Shown here piece after piece: positions 17,325 to 25,649 of a DNA stretch of 64,000 nt. The stretch is taken from the NCBI GenBank assembly GCA_035317825.1, contig DATHGB010000009.1, forward strand, positions 38,910-102,909, given 5' to 3'. The notes below the pieces were generated by a model. It saw only the letters and a program-made list of their open reading frames with translations. It did no database searches and was not told the origin of the DNA. This DNA comes from Candidatus Saccharimonadales bacterium. GTDB lineage: Bacteria > Patescibacteriota > Saccharimonadia > Saccharimonadales > Saccharimonadaceae. Positions within the stretch are counted from its first letter, which is position 1. Each line of letters begins with the position of its first letter. The position numbers were made by a program, and so were the translations under genes.

Positions 17325-18772
17325 TATTTTTTACCTTTCGATTTTCTAATAGGTTTTTCGGTCATATTAACATTCGGTTTTGTAGCCCCGCCCGATACGA
17401 TAACTTCACGTTGAGAGGCTTTCTTATCCGTTAAAGCGGCGGCGGCTTTTCGTGGAGATACTTGACGCGTCTCACCCGTAGCTAACGCAGTACTCGCAGA
17501 CATAGTAGGCCGAGCACTAGAAACGGCTGGGCTACTCGTTCGGGTTGCTGACACACCTGGCTTTACGGCATCTGCCTTTTTAACAGAGCTTGCAACATGG
17601 CTTACGCCTCGTACAAATGTATTGCCAAGTTTTCGCATTCCTTGACCGCCAGCACTCATCATAGTTAGCTGATTCATTGTTCGGTTTGTAGAGAGTAGGA
17701 CAGAAAGCGTAGCAATGACGAGTAATGACGTCATCATGGGATCACCCTCTCCCTTCATTAAGCCAGAGAAGAGAGAGACCGCGAGCATGAGGACGACTAC
17801 TTGTACGAACAATACGAATATTGTTGTTATGTACATTTTTGCCGCAGACACCGCGAAATCTCTAAAACTTGGAAGTAGCCAGAGCAGCGCTATGAGTGGC
17901 GATAGCACGGCACCAATATAGAGAATAATGATACGTTTAAGGTAATAGATAAGGAGCATTATTGCAAAGATAATAGCAACGACTATTAATAGAAGAACGC
18001 CAATGTTAGTGCTGGCTAGTGCCGCAGTTGCAATAAGACCACCTAACGCTGCCCATATGATATCGTTGGACATTCCAATTAACAAAGCTTGAATCATTGC
18101 ATTTGAAACAGTGATGATGGCATCAATCGCAAATATTGAGACATTTGCGATTATAAAGACAAGAACGATCTGAGGGATGATTGAGCGAATATCGACGTCT
18201 TCAAATCCCACTACCGACGAACTCATTATTCTAAATCCGATAAGCCCAATAACGAGCAAAAACAAGACATCTGCAATAGCTACTATCACCACCCATAAAT
18301 TAAAGACGGCTCCATTTTGCGCCATAAGAGGGGTAGCTGTCGTAAACTGCTTCAGAGCACCTACAATCGGCTTGCCAATTGACTGAACAATGCCGCTCAT
18401 AAACCCAGCAATACTTTGATTCATTACCTCACACAATGGACAGTTACTTTTTACTTCCTGGACTTGAGTTTGCACAATTGGTGTAGGCTGTGAGGTCTTC
18501 TCGTTATAGGCACCCTGCATAATCGCTACGAGTGCCCCTGCACCTAAAACAACTACGAAACCAATGAATGCATTTCGTAATGTTTTCTTTGCTCGTTCAA
18601 GCTTTTCGGGATTACCCGCACTTGTCATGTAATAATAGCCGCCAAATACGACGAACAAAATACACAAAACAGCTGCTACGGTAATCATAGTAGAGAATAG
18701 AGGTGAAATACTTGATTTCAACGCTTCAGATGCGGCCTGTGCGTCCGCGAAAAATAGCAGAGATGTCGTCAC
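17324..18772 (-). CDS. VirB6/TrbL-like channel protein with an N-terminal pilin-like domain
   Basis: The 482-aa polytopic protein has about eight hydrophobic segments. Residues 1-90 repeat the whole core of the neighbouring pilin: GGYYYMTSAGNPEKL...AKKTL here against GGFHYITSSGHPEKL...AKKTL there. The middle (about 120-385) is the VirB6/TrbL polytopic channel. The last 90 residues are basic, Ser/Thr-rich and cytoplasmic. It lies between the pilin and PrgI genes, 3 nt downstream of the pilin stop. A pilin domain fused to VirB6 is unusual. Confidence 0.82.
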   Translation of the reverse strand: MTTSLLFFADAQAASEALKSSISPLFSTMITVAAVLCILFVVFGGYYYMTSAGNPEKLERAKKTLRNAFIGFVVVLGAGALVAIMQGAYNEKTSQPTPIVQTQVQEVKSNCPLCEVMNQSIAGFMSGIVQSIGKPIVGALKQFTTATPLMAQNGAVFNLWVVIVAIADVLFLLVIGLIGFRIMSSSVVGFEDVDIRSIIPQIVLVFIIANVSIFAIDAIITVSNAMIQALLIGMSNDIIWAALGGLIATAALASTNIGVLLLIVVAIIFAIMLLIYYLKRIIILYIGAVLSPLIALLWLLPSFRDFAVSAAKMYITTIFVLFVQVVVLMLAVSLFSGLMKGEGDPMMTSLLVIATLSVLLSTNRTMNQLTMMSAGGQGMRKLGNTFVRGVSHVASSVKKADAVKPGVSATRTSSPAVSSARPTMSASTALATGETRQVSPRKAAAALTDKKASQREVIVSGGATKPNVNMTEKPIRKSKGKK

Positions 18773-18775
18773 TTT

Positions 18776-19114
18776 TTAGCTTCCGAATGAAGATTTTGCT
18801 ATACCCGCAACGAAGTCAACAATAACATACGCTGCTAGAACTATTACAAGACCGACTCCTGAATACAGAAGAGTCTTCTTCGCTTTATCTAGTTTCTCTG
18901 GATGGCCAGAGCTTGTAATGTAGTGGAAGCCACCAATTACCATAAAAACAACCGCTACCGCACCGGCAAGACCGACAAGTGTCTTAACAATATTTTTAAT
19001 AAAGTTTTCTGTTTGCGTTGCACCGTCTATGGCCAATACTGCATCCGCATTAAATAGCGCCGCTACGATACCAATAACCCCAACAATTAGGATGAAGTTC
19101 CTAATATTCTTCAT
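18776..19114 (-). CDS. VirB2/TrbC-like pilin
   Basis: The 112-aa protein has an N-terminal signal-like helix (residues 8-28, ending ADAVLA), then two membrane helices separated by the conserved TSSGHPEKLDKAKKTL loop. This is the form of TrbC/VirB2-like major pilins in Gram-positive and CPR type IV systems. Predicted cleavage after VLA would leave about 84 residues. It heads the core of the secretion operon, preceded by GGGAG. Confidence 0.82.
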   Translation of the reverse strand: MKNIRNFILIVGVIGIVAALFNADAVLAIDGATQTENFIKNIVKTLVGLAGAVAVVFMVIGGFHYITSSGHPEKLDKAKKTLLYSGVGLVIVLAAYVIVDFVAGIAKSSFGS

Positions 19115-19220
19115 TTCTTATACTCTCCCTTTAAATAAATCTATTATATATATCGTAACAGATTATACGTTAAAGGAAATATATATTTTAATATGGTTAT
19201 GCTAATTGGCCGATAGCTTA

Positions 19221-19619
19221 CTAGTAGTAATCGGGACAGTTTTTAGTGATATAGTCACTAACGCGCACCTGCGAACCGCTGATTCCAAGTTCTGTCGAAG
19301 TCGCTTTTGAGGGATCATTTATAATCGTCTCATAGCCCTTAATGATTAGAGATGTGTCTGAATGTATTTCGCTCGGCGCTACATCATCCATTTTTTTCAC
19401 CGAACTTAAAAGCTGCTCCATACCAGTATCAGGATCAAAACTACCTTTCTGTTCTTTCGCCACACGACAGAAACTAGCTACTGATCGTTCGGGTTTAGTG
19501 AGAAAGAAGATACTGACAATTGCAATTAAAACTAACACCCCGGCACCTGCAATAAGCATCAATTTTTTCTTGTCTGATAAAAGTGACGAATTCTTATGAG
19601 TATTTTGTTTGTTCTCCAT
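19221..19619 (-). CDS. Hypothetical membrane-anchored protein
   Basis: The 132-aa protein has a 20-residue cytoplasmic N-terminus, one membrane helix (LMLIAGAGVLVLIAIVSIFF) and an extracytoplasmic domain with two cysteines (SFCRV and NCPDYY) near its ends that could form a disulfide. No family recognised. The leftward order and small gaps place it in the secretion operon, so a surface or channel-accessory role is plausible. Confidence 0.65.
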   Translation of the reverse strand: MENKQNTHKNSSLLSDKKKLMLIAGAGVLVLIAIVSIFFLTKPERSVASFCRVAKEQKGSFDPDTGMEQLLSSVKKMDDVAPSEIHSDTSLIIKGYETIINDPSKATSTELGISGSQVRVSDYITKNCPDYY

Positions 19620-19642
19620 ATTAGCTCCCGAGTATGATTCTA

Positions 19643-19891
19643 TTAATGTTTCGTTTCGTGTAGTTTCAGATAGTAGGCCAGTGGATCGTCAACTTTATGG
19701 CCTAGACCTACCCAATTCGGAAATACTTCACGTTGAATAAGACTGTCGTTGAGTATGGTTCGTACCTTTCCTTCGATCGTTACTTCACGATCTATAAGTC
19801 CTCGTAAATATGTGCGTGTAGGATATTTCTTGAAGTAGTCGATATCTTCTATCAACTTAAGTAATTTAAAATAAACTTCAACTATCATCAT
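19643..19891 (-). CDS. Small hypothetical protein, first gene of the T4SS operon
   Basis: The 82 aa are soluble, rich in Leu and Lys (YFKLLKLIEDIDYFKKYP), with no recognised family. It lies directly downstream of a predicted leader with a terminator hairpin and upstream of the secretion genes. Could be a regulator of the operon. Confidence 0.55.
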   Translation of the reverse strand: MMIVEVYFKLLKLIEDIDYFKKYPTRTYLRGLIDREVTIEGKVRTILNDSLIQREVFPNWVGLGHKVDDPLAYYLKLHETKH

Positions 19892-19935
19892 TCTATAAAT
19901 ATCTTATCAGTTTGGTTTGTATAAAGACAAAGATG

Positions 19936-20059
19936 AAATAAAAAGACACTATTAGTGTCATCTCGGCGGTAGAGCGAGGAAAGTATTTCCATAACTACGA
20001 TTGTCCACCACAACAACTCCCGTTCGGTAAGATCCTCACTCGTACCTAGGGTGATAATA
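19936..20059 (-). promoter_or_regulatory. Promoter, ~100-nt structured leader and terminator ahead of the T4SS operon
   Basis: On the minus strand an extended -10 (TGCTATTAT, core at 20059-20054) begins a region ending in hairpin GACACT-AAT-AGTGTC (19959-19945) followed by TTTTTATTT. CTCG...CGAG within 19960-19985 can form another stem. No open frame fits. The arrangement, a promoter and short RNA ending in a terminator just before the operon, fits an attenuator, riboswitch or separate small RNA. Confidence 0.5.
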
Positions 20060-20167
20060 GCATAAGTATCATGAAGTTTGTAGCTATAAGTGTCTCAAAA
20101 TTGACCAATGCTCATTTTCCTTATATTCTACATGCAAGAAAGAAGGGTGATAAAAACCCCTACCAAT

Positions 20168-20836
20168 ATGAAGACACCCATCTACGACCCGAAGCCTGCC
20201 GAAAAGCTTATCGACAAACACCAAGCACTATCTTATCCCTATGAGTGCACTTTTGGTGGTGCAGATCTCATCATTACCGAAGGCGTCTTTTGCCCCACAC
20301 TGACTAATGCCTCTCCGCTATTACTAAAAGCAATCGATTTCAAGTCGGACGAACGAGTGCTTGATGTGTTTGCCGGAAGCGGGGTCTTTGGTATTATCGC
20401 GGCCTTGCACGGTGCAGATGTAGTAACAGTGGATATAGCGGCCGAAGCTGTCGCTTGCACTACTGTCAATGCATCCCTTAATGGCGTGAGTGACAAGGTC
20501 GATGCTCGTTTGGGTACGATGCAAGATTGCATTGACGGAAATGAGACGTTTGATCTCATTATCGCAAATCCACCGCTTTTACCAGGTGAACCTTCGGATG
20601 CACTCTCGGCAGCACTTTTCGATCCGGGCTTGCAGGCCACGATTGATTTTATAAGGTCGCTTCCTGCCCACCTTGCTAAAAACGGGCGTTGCTATTTGAC
20701 TATCTCGGATGTGTTAAGTCGTTACGGGTATGATATCGAAAGTCTTTGTACTAAAATTGATATGACAGCCTCTCCCACCGTTGAGACAGATCTAGGCTAT
20801 GAGAGTTATGTGGTGTATAAAATAACTCACCGTTAA
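20168..20836 (+). CDS. Class I SAM-dependent methyltransferase (PrmC/HemK-like)
   Basis: The SAM-binding motif I is VLDVFAGSGVFGI, motif II VVTVDIAAEAV, and motif IV is FDLIIANPPLLP, the NPP signature of N-methyltransferases acting on glutamine, adenine or rRNA. The 222-aa length from ATG 20168 lacks an N-terminal substrate domain. Starts at 20108 and 20132 are in frame, but a TTGACC (20101) and TATTCT (20124) promoter overlaps 20108. No good ribosome site decides. It ends overlapping the convergent cupin gene by 4 nt. Confidence 0.8.
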   Translation: MKTPIYDPKPAEKLIDKHQALSYPYECTFGGADLIITEGVFCPTLTNASPLLLKAIDFKSDERVLDVFAGSGVFGIIAALHGADVVTVDIAAEAVACTTVNASLNGVSDKVDARLGTMQDCIDGNETFDLIIANPPLLPGEPSDALSAALFDPGLQATIDFIRSLPAHLAKNGRCYLTISDVLSRYGYDIESLCTKIDMTASPTVETDLGYESYVVYKITHR

Positions 20837-21156
20837 TCTTTTAACTCAACTTGAACAGTCTCGACAATAGTATCTCCAATATTCTTAACCTCATGGGAAC
20901 TTTCGACAGACGACGTGACTTGACCTTCCGACAAGTCAATATCTACAGAACTACCATCAGGCTTTGTGAAGCCGAGCTTACCCGCAGACAATACATAGTT
21001 AATATTTCGGGGATGCCAGTGCATTTTAGCCTCATCTCCGGGCTTCACAGATACTTTCAGCACGCGTAGCTTGTCATCTTCAAATAAAATAGCGTGCAGA
21101 TGAGGTGCAATATTTACTGCATCATCCGGGTGTTCGTCTTGTATATTCATATACAA
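20833..21156 (-). CDS. Cupin-domain protein
   Basis: The 107-aa single cupin has KMHWHPRNINYVLSAGKLGFT (motif 1 with two His and possible metal site) and a later SSHEVKNIGDT strand pair with the third His. It may bind metal but the substrate is unknown. The start could be ATG 21150 (MNIQDEH). A degenerate copy of its 3' end lies at 22401-22482. Confidence 0.78.
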   Translation of the reverse strand: MYMNIQDEHPDDAVNIAPHLHAILFEDDKLRVLKVSVKPGDEAKMHWHPRNINYVLSAGKLGFTKPDGSSVDIDLSEGQVTSSVESSHEVKNIGDTIVETVQVELKD

Positions 21157-21236
21157 AGTATAGCGTAATGAAGATGTCCGCTCAATGGCATGAACTAACG
21201 ATTACTCAATTAAATAATCCGTGTAACCCAAGTTAA

Positions 21237-21716
21237 TTAGTGGTTAATGTAAACATTAGGGTCCACACCCATTTCCTTAGATCGGTAATCTTCAATCGTA
21301 CCATTTTCAGTAGCATTAATGACTTCATCGACAACTTGCTTGCGCTCTTCATCTAAGCGATGTAGGAATTGCTCGCTCACAGGTGCCTGCTCGTCGTTGC
21401 GTAGACCCCATGCCATCATTTCGGCAAGTACAGGCAGTAGCTCATGTCCTTTGTCGGTAATATGGTATACATTTTGATTCTTGAGTACTTTATCTTGTTC
21501 CTTGGTGATGAGTCCGGCGTTTTCTAAACGATTCAGCCGGTCCGCAAGTATGTTGGGGGCTATTTTTTCTCGTACTGCAAAATCACTAAAGCGGGTGACA
21601 TTGTAGAACAATAGGTCACGTAAAATAAGCAGCGTCCATTTATCACCAAATAAATCTAGCCCGAAAGCAATCGGGCATTCAGAACGGCGAAGAGTAAGTT
21701 TGGTTGACTTTGACAT
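21237..21716 (-). CDS. HxlR-family transcriptional regulator
   Basis: The 159 aa show the HxlR winged helix: CPIAFGLDLFGDKWTLLILRDL at the start (split, with the Cys common in redox or electrophile sensors of the family), then RFSDF, ILADRLNRLENAGLI and YHITDKGHELLPVL. The single Cys near residue 12 is in the position that senses aldehydes in HxlR. It is divergent to the DUF1761 gene at 21808, a likely target. Confidence 0.9.
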   Translation of the reverse strand: MSKSTKLTLRRSECPIAFGLDLFGDKWTLLILRDLLFYNVTRFSDFAVREKIAPNILADRLNRLENAGLITKEQDKVLKNQNVYHITDKGHELLPVLAEMMAWGLRNDEQAPVSEQFLHRLDEERKQVVDEVINATENGTIEDYRSKEMGVDPNVYINH

Positions 21717-21807
21717 TACATAGTTTATTATAACAATCTTGCTTGCAAAATAATAGTAAGATATTTATACTTATGCCAAGACAGAATAATTAAAAAAGGA
21801 GTACGTC

Positions 21808-22212
21808 ATGGAATTAACGATTAACTGGTTGGCGGTTGCAGCCGCAACAATTATTAGCATAGCCACTGCTTATGTATGGTATAGCCCAAAAGGATTTAAT
21901 GATCCTTGGACTAAGATCACAAAGGTTACAAAGGGGGGAACTACTCCATTTGTACTCCTTTTTGTGACAAATTTCATTACGGCACTTGCTCTTACTGCGA
22001 GCATCTCTATTGCGGCGGCTTACTTCAAGAATGATTCAGTCTGGCTTGCTCTAGGAGTTGGTGTTGTATTGTGGCTATCATTTGCAGCCGCAACGTTACT
22101 GCAACATAATGCTTTTGAGCACAAGCCATACAAGCTCACACTGATCAATACTGGATATGAATTCACCATATTTATTGGAATGGCGCTGGCTATTGGATTA
22201 ATAGGTAGCTAA
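21808..22212 (+). CDS. DUF1761 membrane protein
   Basis: Four hydrophobic segments and the patterns NWLAVAAATIISIATAYVWYSP and WLSFAAATLLQHNAFEHKP identify the DUF1761 family of small integral membrane proteins of unknown function. GGAG (aaaaaaGGAG) precedes ATG 21808. The divergent HxlR regulator at 21237 shares its 90-nt promoter region and may control it. Confidence 0.82.
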   Translation: MELTINWLAVAAATIISIATAYVWYSPKGFNDPWTKITKVTKGGTTPFVLLFVTNFITALALTASISIAAAYFKNDSVWLALGVGVVLWLSFAAATLLQHNAFEHKPYKLTLINTGYEFTIFIGMALAIGLIGS

Positions 22213-22633
22213 GAAACGCCTGGATCATAATAAAGATTTCCAAAGAACTCGCTCGGAAAACTACACTTGGTGCTACGTATGAAATTAGAACTAAATTGTT
22301 TTCTCGACACTAGTCCGTAGAATCTAAAGTCTGGTTGAGGTTTGTTCTTTTGTTTTCATCTCTATTATTTTAAGCACTGTAGAGTTTACAGATACTTTGA
22401 TTAGTTTTTCAACTCAACCTGAATTGTTTTAACAGTAATATCGCCGGTATTTTTAACACCGTGTGAACTTTCGACAGATGATTAGAACAGAGATGGCGGT
22501 GGCTTTTACCTCATTTGCAAACAAGGCGAAGCACATGTTCCGCCAAAGTCACGAGATTTGCTTGGAAAGTTAGCTACGGCGCTACGTATAGAGCGTAAAT
22601 AGCATATGCCTAGCCATGATATAATTAAACCTA
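22213..22633. other. Decayed gene region between DUF1761 and the envelope cluster
   Basis: Besides the cupin remnant, two similar plus-strand tails are visible: codons near 22244-22300 reading KELARKTTLGATYEIRTKL and codons ending at TAG 22600-22602 reading KSRDLLGKLATALRIERK. They look like two diverged copies of one protein's C-terminus. No intact gene is present. Confidence 0.5.
22401..22482 (-). pseudogene. 3' remnant of a cupin gene
   Basis: The minus strand reads SSVESSHGVKNTGD followed by ITVKTIQVELKN and a stop, nearly the last 26 residues of the cupin at 20833 (SSVESSHEVKNIGD...VELKD). The rest of the gene is absent. It marks duplication followed by decay. Confidence 0.8.
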
Positions 22634-22990
22634 ATGTTTAAGAAATACGCAGCTATTGTCGGGGTACTTCTAATAGGGTCTACTTTTAGTTTTTCTCACA
22701 TATACACGCCCCTAGCTACGCAACAATCCATACATCATTCATCCTCTGAACAACATCCAAAAGGCATAGACTGCAAGACAAGTTGTCAGGGTGTTTTAAA
22801 AGATAAGAAAAATAAACTTAGTCATATAGATCAGAATGATGATAAATTTCCTGATTTTGCCTGGCCGTCAGGTATCACTCTCGCGACGATCGGAGTAGGG
22901 ATTCTTAACCCTGATACACTCCTTCAGCAAAGCAGCTGGAAACCGCCAGATATTATCCTTCTGAGTGGTCAATATTCTACGAGTCTATAA
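22634..22990 (+). CDS. Secreted small protein, metal-cluster context
   Basis: The 118-aa product begins with a signal peptide (residues 1-28). The mature part has a His/Ser/Glu stretch (IHHSSSEQHPKG), a CKTSC pair, and a hydrophobic C-terminal half. TATAAT at 22620-22625 lies 8 nt before ATG 22634, so the mRNA is probably leaderless. No family recognised. It opens a cluster of envelope proteins with His and Met-rich parts leading to a DsbA-like protein and metal efflux genes. Confidence 0.6.
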   Translation: MFKKYAAIVGVLLIGSTFSFSHIYTPLATQQSIHHSSSEQHPKGIDCKTSCQGVLKDKKNKLSHIDQNDDKFPDFAWPSGITLATIGVGILNPDTLLQQSSWKPPDIILLSGQYSTSL

Positions 22991-23036
22991 CTCACCATCT
23001 TTTAAGTAATTAACATTTATTAAAAGGGGTCTTTAG

Positions 23037-23213
23037 GTGAAACGTAAATATATTATTGGAATTATTCTGGCCATTCTTGTTATCGGTATTGGTGCTTGGT
23101 ATGTCATTACAGATATTCAATCATCACAGAAAAACAAGCAGGAAACAGTTACCGAGGAATCATCGACAGGAACTGAAGATATGCCGTCATCAATGCCTGG
23201 AATGGATCACTAG
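23037..23213 (+). CDS. 58-aa membrane-anchored protein with Met/His-rich tail
   Basis: GTG 23037 follows AAAAGGGG by 8-10 nt and opens a 58-codon frame: basic start KRKYIIGII, one membrane helix, then a polar tail ending SSMPGMDH. The MxxM...MDH ending resembles copper- or silver-binding tails. The gene is short and easily missed, but its ribosome site, its membrane helix and its spacing (9 nt before the next gene) support it. Confidence 0.62.
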   Translation: MKRKYIIGIILAILVIGIGAWYVITDIQSSQKNKQETVTEESSTGTEDMPSSMPGMDH

Positions 23214-23221
23214 GATACATT

Positions 23222-24067
23222 ATGGAAAAGCATAGTGAAGCAGAATCGAATCAACAGCGAAAGCGGAGTAGCCTTACTCGGAATGTAAAGGTTGCACTCG
23301 TTGTAGTCGCAGCAATCGTGGCTATCCTGCTATCTTACGTAGCCTACATCTACTTCGCTTCACCTGCCGTTGTACGTTCTCCTAGATTAGAACACTACCA
23401 CTTCCGTATGCAGATAGTAGTAAATGGCAAGGCAGAAAACTTCGCGGACAAGAAGTACCAGACGGGTTACATCAAAGACCAATGTAACGCCAACTTGCCC
23501 GAGCAACCTATTCACTTTCACGATAATAAAGACCAATTCACGCATATCCACTGGGAAGGCATGACTGGTGGCATGGTTTTGAAGTACTATGGTTGGAATT
23601 TTATTGGCGGTATGAATAACGCACTAGGATATAAGCTTGATGATCTAAGTGACATTCAAGAAGTAACAACGCACGGAAGCTACTTACCTGATAGACCTAA
23701 AGATGCCAAGTTCTATATCTATACAGGTGATGAAAATAAATACGAAGAAAAGAATTTTGATGATTTTACCTCACAAGATCTTGAAAAGTTTTTCGGTAAA
23801 ACAAGCAATTTACCCGCCCACGAGATCAATCAGAAGCAAGCCAGCCTGTTAGATAAAATGTTTCCCACGGTATCAGCACATGGCGGCGTCGAAGACGGAA
23901 ACGACGGTGAAGCAGGCGAAGAAACTGAGCAAGAAAAGCTAACTCGTATCAACAATCTGATCGGTAACGTCGTACTCTTTGTGCAGAAAGGCAAACCAAC
24001 CGATCAGCAGATTAAAGATCGCTTTAATAACCTAGAACCACTGAGTGATAGCACATGTGGAGGATAA
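23222..24067 (+). CDS. His-rich membrane-anchored extracytoplasmic protein
   Basis: The 281 aa have a charged N-terminus, a membrane helix (about residues 25-47), and an extracytoplasmic domain with dense histidines: HYHFRMQ, PIHFHDNKDQFTHIHWEG. The HxH and HxHxH-like pairs suggest metal binding. A later HEIN/TVSAHGGVEDG part precedes an acidic linker. No named family. It is spaced 9 nt from the 58-aa gene and just before the HXXEE gene, as part of one operon. Confidence 0.62.
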   Translation: MEKHSEAESNQQRKRSSLTRNVKVALVVVAAIVAILLSYVAYIYFASPAVVRSPRLEHYHFRMQIVVNGKAENFADKKYQTGYIKDQCNANLPEQPIHFHDNKDQFTHIHWEGMTGGMVLKYYGWNFIGGMNNALGYKLDDLSDIQEVTTHGSYLPDRPKDAKFYIYTGDENKYEEKNFDDFTSQDLEKFFGKTSNLPAHEINQKQASLLDKMFPTVSAHGGVEDGNDGEAGEETEQEKLTRINNLIGNVVLFVQKGKPTDQQIKDRFNNLEPLSDSTCGG

Positions 24068-24071
24068 AGGA

Positions 24072-24566
24072 ATGAAAGATCAAAGCAACCATCTGAGGAT
24101 TTTTTGGCTACCCCTCATCCTTTTGATCATACACAGTATTGACGAAGTAGTAACAGGATTTCCTAATTGGGCAACGGAATATTTTGGAACGACAACACTT
24201 CCATTCTTTATCTATACCCACATACCAGTACTGGTACTCGTCTTCCTGTCGTCCTTCTTTGCTGCAAGGAATAAAGGTGGTGAGTTTTGGCGCATATTGG
24301 CAACAGCATGGGCTGTGCAGTTTGTGGCGAATGGCTTATTTCATATTGGGACAAGCATCATATCGAAAGAATTTACCCCTGGTATTCTTACAGCGGTATT
24401 ACTGCTTCTGCCTTTGTCTTTTCTATTCATTCGCAGAGTTCTCAGTAGCAAATTATTATCTAAAAAACAATTCTACCTATCTTCCGCTATAGGCATAGTA
24501 CTTTATACTCTTGCAGCTATAAGTCTTTCGTTTGAAGGTTCAATTGACTGGATGTTAAAGACATGA
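24072..24566 (+). CDS. HXXEE-like polytopic membrane protein
   Basis: Five or so hydrophobic segments and an HSIDEVVTGFPNW motif near the N-terminus resemble HXXEE-domain membrane proteins, where His and acidic residues in the first helix give the name. ATG 24072 follows GGAGGATAAAGG, a strong ribosome site. The frame overlaps no other gene when started there. Function of the family is unknown. Last-but-one in the envelope cluster before DsbA. Confidence 0.65.
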   Translation: MKDQSNHLRIFWLPLILLIIHSIDEVVTGFPNWATEYFGTTTLPFFIYTHIPVLVLVFLSSFFAARNKGGEFWRILATAWAVQFVANGLFHIGTSIISKEFTPGILTAVLLLLPLSFLFIRRVLSSKLLSKKQFYLSSAIGIVLYTLAAISLSFEGSIDWMLKT

Positions 24567-24620
24567 AATGAGAGAAATTGCACATGTGGAATAACCTATT
24601 AAATTTACAAGGAGAAAAAT

Positions 24621-25253
24621 ATGGAAAATAAACGTTTACTAATTATCATAGGTGTTATCATAGTGGGTTTTGGAGGCTTGGTTGCACTAACTAAATTGAA
24701 CGCGACTGAAACGAAAAGTAATGGCTCTGATAATCTTTACGGCAAACTAGATAGTCCAGTGCAGTTGACTGAGTTCGTCGACTTTCAATGTGAGGCGTGT
24801 TACGCGTTCTATCCAACTGTTAAAGCAGTTAAAGAGAAATACAAAGACCAGGTGAAATTTCAGGTGAAGAACTTCCCGATCTCTTCAGCTCATGCTAACT
24901 CACTTGCTGCGGCAGCCTCGGCTCAAGCGGCGGCAAAGCAGGGTAAGTTCTGGGAGATGCATAACCTACTTTTTGAACGTCAAAAGATGTGGGAAAATGA
25001 CACAAACCGCGATGAAGTCTTTGCTTCTTTTGCGAATGAGTTGAGTCTAAATCCAGACCAATTTAAGAGTGATGTCGCCAGTAGCGAAACTCGTGCAACT
25101 ATTAACGCTGATCTCGATGAAGTAAAACGACTAGGGGGAGATGGAACACCGACCTTCGTGCTTAACGGCAAGAAGATTGATAATCCAGAGAACTCTATCG
25201 AAGCCTTCTCTGCCATGCTCGACAAAGAACTCGAAAAAGTACCAAAAAATTAG
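24621..25253 (+). CDS. DsbA-like thioredoxin-fold protein
   Basis: The 210-aa protein has a signal anchor at residues 5-23, the active-site FQCEACYAF (Cys57/Cys60, CEAC instead of DsbA CPHC), and the cis-proline loop GTPTFVLNG near residue 175. This matches bacterial DsbA/BdbD-type thiol oxidases (thioredoxin_4). It likely makes disulfides in exported proteins such as the Cys-bearing neighbours. AAGGAG precedes ATG 24621. It closes the rightward envelope cluster. Confidence 0.87.
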   Translation: MENKRLLIIIGVIIVGFGGLVALTKLNATETKSNGSDNLYGKLDSPVQLTEFVDFQCEACYAFYPTVKAVKEKYKDQVKFQVKNFPISSAHANSLAAAASAQAAAKQGKFWEMHNLLFERQKMWENDTNRDEVFASFANELSLNPDQFKSDVASSETRATINADLDEVKRLGGDGTPTFVLNGKKIDNPENSIEAFSAMLDKELEKVPKN

Positions 25254-25281
25254 TTTAAAATTCTAGTAGCTCATTGTATGG

Positions 25282-25309
25282 CAATAGTACATTGTTTGGT
25301 GTACTATTG
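25282..25309. promoter_or_regulatory. Perfect inverted repeat, probable ArsR operator
   Basis: CAATAGTAC at 25282-25290 and GTACTATTG at 25301-25309 are perfect inverses, 10 nt apart. The right arm contains the putative -10 TACTAT (25302-25307) and ends 5 nt before ATG 25314. Binding would block the promoter, as in metal-sensing ArsR autoregulation. Confidence 0.72.
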
Positions 25310-25313
25310 TGCT

Positions 25314-25649
25314 ATGGAAGTAATAAAGAACAGTGAAGTCCTTGCCCGTTTCGGCCATGCCATTTCAGACCCGACACGCGCGCGTATTCTATTAGCCCTA
25401 CGTACAGCTCCTGGTTATCCTGCTGAACTAGCCGCTACACTAGACGTATCTAAACAAAGCTTGTCGAACCACCTCTATTGCCTGAAATGCTGCGGTTTAG
25501 TGATAGCTACTTCCGAAGGAAGACGAACTCGTTACGAACTATCGGATATAAAACTTTCACACGCCCTAAATGATCTTTTAGGAGTCGTTCTTGATGTGGA
25601 TTCTGCATACTGCTTGAATGATGAGAATAATAATGGAGAGAAAAAATGA
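25314..25649 (+). CDS. CmtR-like ArsR-family metal sensor
   Basis: The 111-aa repressor has SDPTRARILLAL, a recognition helix SKQSLSNHLYCLKCCGLV and wing RRTRYELSD. Cys56, Cys60 and Cys100 match the three Cd/Pb ligands of Mycobacterium CmtR (Cys57, Cys61, Cys102), and Cys59 is additional. On metal binding it should leave the operator at 25282. It is translated from ATG 25314, 6 nt after TACTAT. Its gene overlaps the following CDF gene by ATGA. A 12-codon longer start (25278) would include the operator and is unlikely. Confidence 0.85.
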   Translation: MEVIKNSEVLARFGHAISDPTRARILLALRTAPGYPAELAATLDVSKQSLSNHLYCLKCCGLVIATSEGRRTRYELSDIKLSHALNDLLGVVLDVDSAYCLNDENNNGEKK

